Shown here piece by piece: positions 35,770 through 43,217 of a stretch of DNA of 43,795 nt (position 1 is the stretch's first letter; each line of letters starts with the position of its first letter). Under the pieces are notes generated by a model, which worked only from the letters and a program-made list of their open reading frames with translations, was not told the DNA's origin and searched no databases. A program made the translations under genes and the position numbers. Where the stretch lies: the NCBI RefSeq assembly GCF_000282035.1, contig NZ_AKKA01000077.1:1-43795 (forward strand). Reading direction: 5' to 3'. The stretch comes from Rhizobium sp. CF122 (lineage in GTDB: Bacteria > Pseudomonadota > Alphaproteobacteria > Rhizobiales > Rhizobiaceae).

Positions 35770-36299
35770 TCTAGATTCCTTTTCGTTGCAAGAGTGATCG
35801 CTGCCCGACATAGCCCGGCATATGAGATCGATTTTGAGAGAAAAGGTCTGCTTGACGCCAAGGGGCGCGAAACGAAGCTCGACTAGCAAACTCGATGCGG
35901 CAGGCCGAGCCGCCATTGTGTTTAAACCAAGTTCTAGACTGGTGGAGCAGCCAACAAAAAAGGCCGGGGCGAAACCGCACCGACCTTCCTCACATCGCTA
36001 CTCACGCCAGTGCCAGTACATCCGTGGTCAAAAGCAGAAAGCGACTGCGGCGATTGCGAGCGACAGATGCTTTCCAGCGCTCATCAGCAATGCCGATAGC
36101 GGTGATATAGGCTCTCCCCGCATGAAACGCAACCTCAATTCTTGGTTTTGTTGCGGATGTCTTATAAAAATAAAAATTGCAGGAATTACGTTGCATGCGG
36201 AGCCGCGCTCAGGCATGGTCTCTCCGTCAGCAGCCAATGTTAAGGGCGCTGCTGCATCAGGGCCTAGCGGCCCTTGCCCCAGATAGAAGGAGGACCGAA
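35770..36299. other. Gap with a terminator and a doubtful small frame
   Basis: About 530 bases without a firm gene. A minus-strand frame at 36002-36196 (64 codons; AGRAYITAIGIADERWKA in the middle) ends 15 bases before a good minus-strand terminator, which hints at a real small transcript. No ribosome site precedes its ATG, however, and a second overlapping frame (36028-36237) is open too. Confidence 0.35.
35956..35987 (-). terminator. Rho-independent terminator, minus strand
   Basis: On the minus strand AAGGTCGGTGCGG (from 35987) pairs with CGCCCCGGCCTT across a short loop, with one mismatch and one G·T, and runs into six T residues ending at 35956. No confident minus-strand gene lies just upstream, so it marks a small RNA, a small protein message, or the end of an unseen transcript. 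Confidence 0.65.
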
Positions 36300-36578
36300 A
36301 TGTCTTCCGAATTTAATTTCGTCTTGAAGTCAACAGACCTCACGATGCTGCAGGGCGTCTTGGATGAGGCGGGATACTGTTCAGCCAGTAGCCTTGCCAA
36401 TCCGGAAGGCTATAACGTCGCGGCGAAACTGCTTATCGAACGTTTCCAGAACGGGATGACCTCTGCCGACGACCTATCCAGAGAACTGGAAAGGCATTTT
36501 GGCAAGGTGCTTTCGGCAGTATCTCCGCCAAGTTTCGAGCGGACGCGCGCCTCTATTCAGGGCCGCCCCCTCCGGTAG
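36300..36578 (+). CDS. Small protein related to the one at 33146
   Basis: A 92-residue soluble protein of unknown function. Residues 10-60 are helical: LTMLQGVLDEAGYCSASSLA, then YNVAAKLLIERFQNGMTSAD and DLSRELERHFG. The AAKLLIxxFxxGMTSxDDLxxEL pattern matches the 73-residue protein at 33146. The start is fixed by a perfect AGGAGG 6 bases before ATG 36300. The sequence upstream in the same frame lacks other signals. It is monocistronic as far as can be seen. Confidence 0.7.
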   Translation: MSSEFNFVLKSTDLTMLQGVLDEAGYCSASSLANPEGYNVAAKLLIERFQNGMTSADDLSRELERHFGKVLSAVSPPSFERTRASIQGRPLR

Positions 36579-36733
36579 AACTGCTACTCCCTTTCGCCTT
36601 CCCGATGCAGCAGGATAAGAGCGTGGAGCAACGTGTCACGGCAGGGGTTTACACAGTGGATGGCATGCCAAGCGTTGGCTAACTGCGCGATCCACCATCT
36701 AGCCCATCCCTCCTATGTGGAATTGGAGAGCCT

Positions 36734-36905
36734 GTGTCGGCACCCGGGTGGATCGCCGCAATCGTTGAGCGAAACCAAACGTTCCACACCGTCCGATCCG
36801 CTGAAGACGCCCTTAAAGCAAAAGCCAGGCACGTCCTCGGGCGGAAGCCCGTACAGTGCGTTTTTAATGGCGCGAGCGAAAGCCGATATGGCTCAGCCCG
36901 GATGA
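36734..36905 (+). pseudogene. Possible broken DUF982-like small gene
   Basis: One frame reads WIAAIVERNQTFHTVRSAED and ALKAKARHVLG, which resembles the front half of DUF982 proteins common in rhizobia (…V.V…HTV.S..EAL..L…W). A different frame downstream reads SPYSAFLMARAKADMAQPG, resembling their end. A frameshift would be needed to join them. Similarity is by eye and weak. The rest of the 36579-36981 gap holds nothing I recognise. Confidence 0.25.
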
Positions 36906-36981
36906 ATGCCTCGCGACGCTCCGCGAGATGCTCGCGCGGAGACACGCTGATGAAAGCGTGTCGCGCCCGTGGCTCCCACCC

Positions 36982-38106
36982 TCACTGCGGACCAAAAACG
37001 CGTCCAGCCAAACGGAATGGACTCGCAACAGCAGCACCGGCTGCGTCGAAAACGAATGCCCCCACGTCGCTGGCATTCGACCGCTTTCCGCTTTCGAAGG
37101 TGGAAAGCTGCGCCCCGAACTTGGCCAACGACGCATACCGGTCGTGACCTAATCCATCAGATCCGCGGACGGATGTTATGTCGATAACTCGAAGTCCCGC
37201 TGTCAAGGCAGCTTCCTTAATGACTGGATCATCGATATCTACGCGTCCGACGCGAGGTCGCTCCCCTGCCACGAAGCTAGAGACTGATAGCGCCCGGTCG
37301 TCTTTTGACACGAGAAGAGATATGGGCGTCGGCATTCGATTAATATCCCTGAGCTGTGTCCGGAAGACGTCGACGTCGATGTCAGGCGCGGCGAGTACCA
37401 CCGCTAGCTTGGCGATAACATCATAACGACGCTCCAGCTTGAGTTGACGGACCGTTTCCATGACGAGGAAACCGCCCATGCTGTGTCCGAATAGGATGAT
37501 GCGGTGCACGTTCTTCGACGCCGCGATCGATTCTACCAAGGCGTTTAGCTCGCTGCGTGAGGACAATACCGCGTCGCGATCCCCGACATATCCGGCAACG
37601 GCTGCTGCAGAAGGCCAAGAGAACAAGATTGGAGCGCCGGGAATCTTTGCATCTGCGGCTATTTGTGCGGTCCTGTACAGCGCCTCCTGGTAACTGTAAT
37701 TGTAGCCATGGACAAAGATCCCGACGGTGCCATCGGATTGAACCGATCGTATCGCCTCGGTTGCAAATGCGTCCTTTGGAAGTTCCTTTCGCCCGATGAC
37801 CATAAACTGTCTCTGCGGATTGGGCGCTGCTTTTGGATAAGTGATCGTGGTGTCGGTTCGATTGGGAGGCACCGACAAATCGTAGCGCTCGTAGGTCAGG
37901 TTCTCTGCCCAACTGCCGCCAAAGCCACCGCGTATCGTGTCCCGATTCCTGTTTGTCGCGGTCAAGACGGTCACTCGTTGGGCGGCACTCTCATTTAGGC
38001 GAACTGGTTTCAACACGTCCGGCGCTGGTCTCGTGACGCAGCCTGTCAAGATCGTAACGCCGGCAGCGACCAGTATTGGCAGGCCTATTTTCAGAAGTCT
38101 TTTCAA
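36982..38106 (-). CDS. DUF900-type alpha/beta-hydrolase lipoprotein
   Basis: A predicted 374-residue envelope lipoprotein with an alpha/beta-hydrolase domain. From TTG 38106 the protein starts MKRLLKIGLPILVAAGVTIL followed by the lipobox LTGC. The DUF900 domain has VTVLTATNRNRD, VGIFVHGYNYSYQEAL (oxyanion HG), FSWPSA and the nucleophile GHSMGGFLVMETVRQ; Asp and His of the triad would be in the C-terminal third (HDRYASLAKFG). I prefer TTG because it gives a clean lipoprotein signal with GGA upstream; an ATG at 38175 would add 23 polar residues and overlap the upstream gene. Substrate unknown. It follows the chimera gene closely and may be co-transcribed. Confidence 0.8.
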   Translation of the reverse strand: MKRLLKIGLPILVAAGVTILTGCVTRPAPDVLKPVRLNESAAQRVTVLTATNRNRDTIRGGFGGSWAENLTYERYDLSVPPNRTDTTITYPKAAPNPQRQFMVIGRKELPKDAFATEAIRSVQSDGTVGIFVHGYNYSYQEALYRTAQIAADAKIPGAPILFSWPSAAAVAGYVGDRDAVLSSRSELNALVESIAASKNVHRIILFGHSMGGFLVMETVRQLKLERRYDVIAKLAVVLAAPDIDVDVFRTQLRDINRMPTPISLLVSKDDRALSVSSFVAGERPRVGRVDIDDPVIKEAALTAGLRVIDITSVRGSDGLGHDRYASLAKFGAQLSTFESGKRSNASDVGAFVFDAAGAAVASPFRLAGRVFGPQ

Positions 38107-38125
38107 GAGTTTTTCCGTGGAGTTG

Positions 38126-38641
38126 TCAGACTGTGAACACCGAAAGCTCTGTTGATGTGAGAGCGCTGAGCGCAAACTGGACCAAATCCTCAGGATGGGA
38201 ACAACTGACCGAGGAGCTAGAAAGTAGCTTCGGATGCCAGAGCGCGGCGGTTGCGATTATAAATACTGCGGATGCGCGGCGAGGGTCTTGGTTCGGGAAT
38301 TCTCCTCGGTCGATGCCTTCGGCAATCACGCCTGCAAGCACGTCGCCGATGCGTATTATGTGGCTTTCAACACGATCATGGTCGAGGTCGAGGCGCACGA
38401 TGATGAAATCGTAGATCGTGCGATGATTGGAGCGAATATCCGCCATTATGAGCCATTGTTTTTTCAAGTAGTTACTGATCCGAGATGATGGATCCAATGG
38501 CAACTTGAACATAATTGGTGGCGGCTCAGGAGGGCCGGGCTGGGCCAGGATCAATGGAACGGGCAGCGGAACCTGCGCCACGGCAGCCGATTGACCTATC
38601 AAAAGTACCGAGGCAGTTGCAAAGGTCAGTAGGTGTTTCAT
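38126..38641 (-). CDS. Odd chimera: signal peptide plus TetR C-terminal-like region
   Basis: A 171-residue frame with a good start (ATG 38641, GAGGATC upstream). Residues 1-22 are a clean Sec signal peptide (MKHLLTFATASVLLIGQSAA, VAQ), followed by a Pro-rich piece. From about residue 45 the sequence changes: RSNHRTIYDFIIVRLDLDHD, HIIRIGDVLAGVIAEGIDRG, EF…DPRRASAVFIIATAALWHP, ending VQFALSAL. That is the ligand/dimer half of TetR-family regulators (H..RI.D.L..I.EG...GEF..DP..A..V..A...HP), without the DNA-binding half. An exported TetR domain makes no sense, so I infer a gene fusion by deletion, probably nonfunctional. Confidence 0.6.
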   Translation of the reverse strand: MKHLLTFATASVLLIGQSAAVAQVPLPVPLILAQPGPPEPPPIMFKLPLDPSSRISNYLKKQWLIMADIRSNHRTIYDFIIVRLDLDHDRVESHIIRIGDVLAGVIAEGIDRGEFPNQDPRRASAVFIIATAALWHPKLLSSSSVSCSHPEDLVQFALSALTSTELSVFTV

Positions 38642-38753
38642 CGATGATCCTCGTACCTCAGGCCACGCTCGGTCAAAGCGGCTCGTCGTGGCGCGGTCTT
38701 CATTTTGTGAGATGGCCTGCCGATGGGGCACATTGCGCGGCAAGGCCGTGCTT

Positions 38754-39113
38754 CTAACGGCTAAACCTCAAATCCGGTTTGTCGCCGTCCCAACCCTGAA
38801 GCCCTCCGGGAGCCTCACGGAAACGAAGGCACCGCGTGCCCATCTTGCCAGAAATGCACATCGCATCGTCCTTGACGGTCCAAGTGATAGACAGCGTAAA
38901 TGGCAGTGGGCCGCGAATGCTTCCAGTGCCATCCTTTTTGAGTATGAACTCGAGGGTCTTTCCATCCGGCGCAAGGGCCGACCACGGCGCGCCATCCGCG
39001 AGAATTTCGGCCGCCTTCGGCGACGACAGAAATGCCTGCCCCTGCGCAGAAAGCGACGGGCTTGCTGCAAGCATTGCGATTGCGGCCACAACAATCCAAC
39101 GTTGTTTTTTCAT
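38754..39113 (-). CDS. Small secreted protein
   Basis: A 119-residue exported protein. Signal peptide MKKQRWIVVAAIAMLAASPS with LSAQ, cleavage likely after AQ or SAQG. The mature part (LSSPKAAEILADGAPWSALA … DGKTLEFILKKDGTGSIRG … MCISGKMGTRCLRF) has a two-cysteine beta-rich end and reads like small periplasmic proteins of rhizobia; I do not recognise a family for certain. ATG 39113 is preceded by AAGGA with 6-7 base spacing; the frame is open further upstream but without family sequence. It is 87 bases after the DUF3313-like gene and may belong to its transcript. Confidence 0.7.
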   Translation of the reverse strand: MKKQRWIVVAAIAMLAASPSLSAQGQAFLSSPKAAEILADGAPWSALAPDGKTLEFILKKDGTGSIRGPLPFTLSITWTVKDDAMCISGKMGTRCLRFREAPGGLQGWDGDKPDLRFSR

Positions 39114-39200
39114 ACTGTTATCCTTTTCCGTTTTTCTGACCTGCCGCAGTTCCCTCGCCGGGTGAGTGAACACTGCGACCTTGCTGCGAGTGGCTGACGT

Positions 39201-40040
39201 CTATTGAGAGGCGGCCGCGCCTTTGTCGCTCCAGCCCGGCGGCAGGCCGAGTTGGCCGGCGACCGCACCTTTGATGCCGGGAGCCGACCCGAATGCCTTG
39301 CAGGCGTCGTACTTCGGGTCACCGCCAAGCGACGCCTTTAACTTTTGCATCGACGGCATCACCGGCGTCCCCTTGAAGGGATACTGCCCCTTGACCAGCA
39401 TACGGCTGAAATCGGCGCCGAAGGCTGATGCGAGGGAATAGGCATCCCCGACCTTGGAGATACGGGCCTTTGTCGTCAGCACGTTGGCTCCGCGCGACCA
39501 GATCATGGCCGCACTTTGCGATCCATCCGGTCGAACCGCTTCGGCTTCGACGGACAGGCCGCCGAGACCGATCGGAATCCTCGGGATCGGAACGAGCGCC
39601 ACCGAAGCGCCGAGGGTTGCGACGGTGGCGGTCGCCGCGATCGCCTGGTTCGTCGCGACAATATCGGTGACCGTCGCGTGGACGATCAGGTCTGCCGGCT
39701 GGTTTGCGGCCACAACCTTGAAGCGGTCGCTGAGGCCGGTGCACAGTGCCCGGTCGACGGCGTTGGTGAGCAGTGCCAGGTCTTTTGCATCAAATGAACC
39801 GCGCACCGCATCCACCGTCGTAGGAGCGATGCGCACTGTCTGTGCGGAAACCACGGCTGCGGAATCCACGCGCAACTTTGCCTTCGTCAACAAGCCGCCA
39901 GATGCCACCATTCCGTCATAGGAACCGAGAGAAGTTCCCTGCCGAAGGGCCACACTGGCGCAGGAGGAAAGCGATACGAGCAAGGCGGCGCAGCGAACGG
40001 CCTGTGCGGCTATTTCGGAATGCTGGAAGCGAAAGGTCAT
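39201..40040 (-). CDS. DUF3313-like lipoprotein
   Basis: A 279-residue predicted lipoprotein. The N-terminus has a hydrophobic stretch AVRCAALLVSLSSC, with a lipobox-like LSSC as the modification site. The mature protein resembles DUF3313 proteins (GTSLGSYDGMVASGGLLTKA, VRIAPTTVD, LTNAVDRALCTGLSDRFKVV, ADLIVHATVTDIVATN, GGLSVEAEAVRPDGSQSAAM, DAYSLASAFGADFSR), which are lipoproteins of unknown role. The ribosome site before ATG 40040 is weak. The 36-bp repeat element at 40094-40129 lies 54 bases upstream, matching that of the efflux gene, so I infer shared control by the adjacent two-component system. Confidence 0.75.
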   Translation of the reverse strand: MTFRFQHSEIAAQAVRCAALLVSLSSCASVALRQGTSLGSYDGMVASGGLLTKAKLRVDSAAVVSAQTVRIAPTTVDAVRGSFDAKDLALLTNAVDRALCTGLSDRFKVVAANQPADLIVHATVTDIVATNQAIAATATVATLGASVALVPIPRIPIGLGGLSVEAEAVRPDGSQSAAMIWSRGANVLTTKARISKVGDAYSLASAFGADFSRMLVKGQYPFKGTPVMPSMQKLKASLGGDPKYDACKAFGSAPGIKGAVAGQLGLPPGWSDKGAAASQ

Positions 40041-40093
40041 TTAGACAAATCTTTTGAACCGGGATCGTGGGTTCAGGTCTTAAAGGCACCAGG

Positions 40094-40129
40094 GTTAATG
40101 GCGGTAAAGGCAGTGTAAAGTTGGGTAAA
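40094..40129. promoter_or_regulatory. Four-half-site direct repeat, probable response-regulator operator (copy 1)
   Basis: On the plus strand: GTTAA at 40094, GTAAA at 40104, GTAAA at 40115 and GTAAA at 40125, i.e. spaced 10, 11 and 10 bases. Copy 2 at 41805-41840 has the same layout and 32 of 36 identical bases. The spacing is one DNA turn, as for OmpR/PhoB-family tandem binding, and the half-site equals the GTAAA of E. coli CpxR boxes. It ends 54 bases before the DUF3313-like start. Confidence 0.72.
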
Positions 40130-40282
40130 ACTTGAGATCTGGGTCGCTTAAGTACCCTGATGCTGCCTTGCTCGCGCGATCTGCCCGGGGCGCGTCTGAG
40201 AGCGCAACGGAGGGGCGTTGGAAGCGACGACGATGCTCGTCAGCCTAGCTTGCGGCAGCACGAGCGATCGCCGAGGATGGCG

Positions 40283-41755
40283 CTAGCTTGACTTTGCGGT
40301 TCGTTCGGAGGTGCTTTGTCCCTGTCCCTGTCCCTGTCCCTGTCCCGTCAGGTAACCGGCACCGACCGCAACATAAAGATCTACATAATCTTTGGCGACC
40401 TGCTGTACCGCGGCAGCAAGACTTGCTTGAGCATCTGAGACCGAACGTTGCGCATCCAGAACATCCAGCAGCGATGAAGCGCCCTCTTTGTAGCTTGAGG
40501 TCGAAAGCGCAAGCGATTCCTGCGCCGCCTTCAACTGTCCTCGCAGCGGCTCCAGTGTCTGCGCATCGCGGTGCACTGCCGACAGGGCGTTTTCAACCTC
40601 TTCAACACCGTTCAGTACCGCGGCTTTCCAGGCGAGATATTGGGTCTTGGCATCCGATTTTTCGATATCGACATTCGCCCGCAACTGGCCGCCATCGAAG
40701 ATTGGCAGGTTGAGTGTCGGCCCAAAGGACCAGGTCGTGAGGGAGCCGCCGTTGGAACCCGCCGATTTGCTCCAGGTCGGCGCGATAGAGCCGGACAGGG
40801 AAATCGAGGGGTAGAGCTGGGCTTCGGCAACGCCAATATTGGCGACGGCTTCCGCCAGTTCGCGTTCGGCCTTGCGGATGTCCGCACGGTTGCGGATGAG
40901 ATCAGCGGGAATGCCTGCTCGAATGTCACCGCGATAGACCGGCTGCCCTTTGCTCTTCCGAAGTTCGTCCATCAGTGCCGATGCAGGCAGCCCCAGCAGG
41001 GTTGCAATATGATGAGCAGAGACAGTAAAGCTTTGTTCGAGATCGGGGATTTCGGACTTTGTCGACTGCACCAGGCCTTCGGCCTGAGCTATGTCGAGGC
41101 GAGAGGCGCCCCCTGCCCCGAACTGTAACTGCGTGAGGTCATAGGTCTCCTGGCGGGATTTCAAATTCGCCCGCGAAAGCGCGATACGCTCCTGATAGTA
41201 CCGGGCGTCGATGTAGGTCGAAGCAAGGTCCTTCAATAGGGAGAGCTTCGCATCGTCGGCGGTGGCATGGGCAGCACCAAGCGAGGCAATCGCGCTCTCC
41301 CTCGAGCGGCGGTATTGGCCGAAGAGGTCGAGAAGCCAGGATGCATCGGCCTCGCCTCCGGTAGTGTTCGTGGCGCCAATGGTCGTCCGTCTCGACCCCA
41401 TTTCGCCTGATACGGTATGTGATGCACCGAGACTGAGGCCTGGCAGACCGCCGGCACCGGCGACCGTCACATTCGCGTAGGCCGAATTGATGCGCTCGAA
41501 GGCCTGCAACACGTCAAGGTTCTGGTTGAGGCCACGGTTCACCAGGCTGTCGAGTTGGGGATCGCGATAACCGACCCACCACTGCGCCGTCATGATATCG
41601 CCATTGGATTTGATAGTTCCCTCGCCGAATTTGGCGGGAAGCGGCATCTGTGGGGCAACGTGATCCGGGCCGGACACGCAACCCGCTAACAGAAGCGACA
41701 ATGCCGAGCTTGCATAACGCAGATGGATTGCTCTTGTCCAAAACGTCGTCTTCAC
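40283..41755 (-). CDS. NodT-type outer-membrane efflux lipoprotein
   Basis: TolC-like outer-membrane channel for an RND or similar pump, 490 residues. From GTG 41755 it begins MKTTFWTRAIHLRYASSALS, then LLLAGC (lipobox) and CVSGPDHVAPQMPLPAKF, the NodT-family start. Two efflux repeats follow (WWVGYRDPQLDSLVNRGLNQ; SGSIAPTWSKSAGS; LNLPIFDGGQLRANVDIEKS; SYKEGASSLLDVLDAQRSVS). The GTG is preferred over ATG 41788 because AAGG precedes it, the lipoprotein signal is proper, and it places the repeat element 50 bases upstream, as for the DUF3313-like gene. No pump genes are adjacent in the window. The C-terminal tail has a GQ repeat encoded by a hexanucleotide repeat. Confidence 0.9.
   Translation of the reverse strand: MKTTFWTRAIHLRYASSALSLLLAGCVSGPDHVAPQMPLPAKFGEGTIKSNGDIMTAQWWVGYRDPQLDSLVNRGLNQNLDVLQAFERINSAYANVTVAGAGGLPGLSLGASHTVSGEMGSRRTTIGATNTTGGEADASWLLDLFGQYRRSRESAIASLGAAHATADDAKLSLLKDLASTYIDARYYQERIALSRANLKSRQETYDLTQLQFGAGGASRLDIAQAEGLVQSTKSEIPDLEQSFTVSAHHIATLLGLPASALMDELRKSKGQPVYRGDIRAGIPADLIRNRADIRKAERELAEAVANIGVAEAQLYPSISLSGSIAPTWSKSAGSNGGSLTTWSFGPTLNLPIFDGGQLRANVDIEKSDAKTQYLAWKAAVLNGVEEVENALSAVHRDAQTLEPLRGQLKAAQESLALSTSSYKEGASSLLDVLDAQRSVSDAQASLAAAVQQVAKDYVDLYVAVGAGYLTGQGQGQGQGQSTSERTAKSS
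40317..40346. repeat. Hexanucleotide tandem repeat (TGTCCC)5 inside the efflux gene
   Basis: Five perfect TGTCCC units on the plus strand, read as GQ codon pairs (GQGQGQGQGQ) in the C-terminal tail of the efflux protein just before TSERTAKSS. Changes in copy number would keep the frame and lengthen or shorten the periplasm-facing tail. Confidence 0.95.
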
Positions 41756-41804
41756 TGGCGAGCCTTCTGAATGGGATCGGAGGCTCATGGATAGCGACGC
41801 CAGC

Positions 41805-41840
41805 GTTAATGGCGGTTAAGAGACTGTAAAGTTGGGTAAA
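41805..41840. promoter_or_regulatory. Four-half-site direct repeat, probable response-regulator operator (copy 2)
   Basis: On the plus strand: GTTAA at 41805, GTTAA at 41815, GTAAA at 41826 and GTAAA at 41836, with 10-, 11- and 10-base steps. It lies 50 bases upstream of the GTG start of the efflux gene, between that gene and the end of the sensor kinase gene. It is 32/36 identical to the element at 40094. Confidence 0.72.
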
Positions 41841-41948
41841 TTCCAGATAGTCGACTCTACTGGCATTGCGCTCACTTGAACGCCGTCGTGCACCTGACCT
41901 CAGAGAGCCTTCTTTGAAGCCGGATCAGGCTTGACCGTTGGCCGAAGC

Positions 41949-43214
41949 CTATGTCGTCGGCTTCCTGGGAAGCTCCAGGGTTATGGCCAGGCCGCCGGTA
42001 TCTGGCAGTGACGCATGCACGCGCCCTCCGTGGCGCTCGATCGCCTGTCTGGTAATCGCGAGACCGAGACCGTATCCGCCCCTTGGAACCGCCTCGTTAC
42101 CGCGAGAGAACGGTTGGAAGATCCGCTCGAGTTCGTCTCGCCTGACGCCTGGCCCCTGATCCACAACGCAGACCCTGAGAAGATCTGCCGTCCTCTCGCA
42201 AAGCACGGAGATTTGCGAATGCTCCGCCGTATACTTGACTGCGTTTCGCACGATATTTTCCAGCGCCCTGTAGATCAGTTCTCCTTCGACCTCGGCCAGG
42301 AAAGTGCCGTCGGCGCTCTTTGTGATGGAAACATGCCTTGCCTGGGCTTCGAACGCTGCATCGCCAAGAATTTCGTTCAGGAGGTCGATGACGTCGAGGG
42401 TTTGCGTTTTCAGCCGCAGGCCGGATCCGGCGGTAAGCCTGGCCAACGTCAGAAGTTCGCCCACGAGCACATCGAGCCGTTCGACTTCACGATCCATGCG
42501 GTCCAACATGGCACCGAGCTTGGCCGGGCTCTGCCGAAGGACACCAACGACTGCCTGTAGACGCGACAGGGGTGAGCGCAGTTCATGAGACACGTCGTGG
42601 AAAAGTCTTTGTTGTGCATCCTGCAGTTCCTGCAGCCGCGCGGCGGTGGAATCGAAATCGTCTGAGAGCGCGGTAACCTCATCCCTTCGACCGGCCATCT
42701 TGTCCCCTATGCGAACATCGAATCGGCCATGCGCAAGTGCGCTTAGGCCATCACGAAGGTGCACGACAGGACGAATGAGGTATCGGGCGAGTGCTGCCGC
42801 TGATATCGTGCTAGAGATAAAGATAGCGACCCATGGCATGAATGGCCCAAGGTCCTGGAAAATGAAGACGGGCTGGACCGGCAGGGAAATCTGATAGCAA
42901 ACCCCATCCCTTACGACGGTTCTCGCATCGCCACCGTGCGCATCCGCACACGCTCCCGGTTCTGCGACCTTCGAAATCGTCAGACCAAGCGGAAACGTCT
43001 CTTCGCTTGTGAGCACGAAACGCCCGGCAGCATGTTCACCATCCTTTGCCAGCACGTTTGCAGCCAGGTTCAGAACAAGCGCCCGCCGCTCCAGCTCCAG
43101 TTCCCGTGCGAAAGGAACCGCCTGAAGAAGATTGACGATCAGGATGATGACCGCAACCGTCGCGGCGAGAATGATCCAAATTGTCGTGAAAAACTTCCAA
43201 AAGAGCCGGGGCAT
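41949..43214 (-). CDS. Sensor histidine kinase, CpxA/EnvZ type
   Basis: A 421-residue inner-membrane sensor that autophosphorylates and passes phosphate to the regulator encoded just upstream. Two membrane segments (about 8-30 and 130-150) bound a roughly 100-residue periplasmic domain with two cysteines (GACADAH, DGVCYQI). Then come HAMP (RYLIRPVVHLRDGLSALAHG), the phosphorylated His210 (FHDVSHELRSPLSR), the N-box NIVRNAVKY, G1 VVDQGPGV, F IFQPFS and G2 GGYGLGLAI. It starts 3 bases beyond the regulator's stop, so both are one operon. The proximity of efflux and envelope lipoprotein genes suggests an envelope-stress or drug signal; that is inference. Confidence 0.92.
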   Translation of the reverse strand: MPRLFWKFFTTIWIILAATVAVIILIVNLLQAVPFARELELERRALVLNLAANVLAKDGEHAAGRFVLTSEETFPLGLTISKVAEPGACADAHGGDARTVVRDGVCYQISLPVQPVFIFQDLGPFMPWVAIFISSTISAAALARYLIRPVVHLRDGLSALAHGRFDVRIGDKMAGRRDEVTALSDDFDSTAARLQELQDAQQRLFHDVSHELRSPLSRLQAVVGVLRQSPAKLGAMLDRMDREVERLDVLVGELLTLARLTAGSGLRLKTQTLDVIDLLNEILGDAAFEAQARHVSITKSADGTFLAEVEGELIYRALENIVRNAVKYTAEHSQISVLCERTADLLRVCVVDQGPGVRRDELERIFQPFSRGNEAVPRGGYGLGLAITRQAIERHGGRVHASLPDTGGLAITLELPRKPTT

Positions 43215-43217
43215 GGG

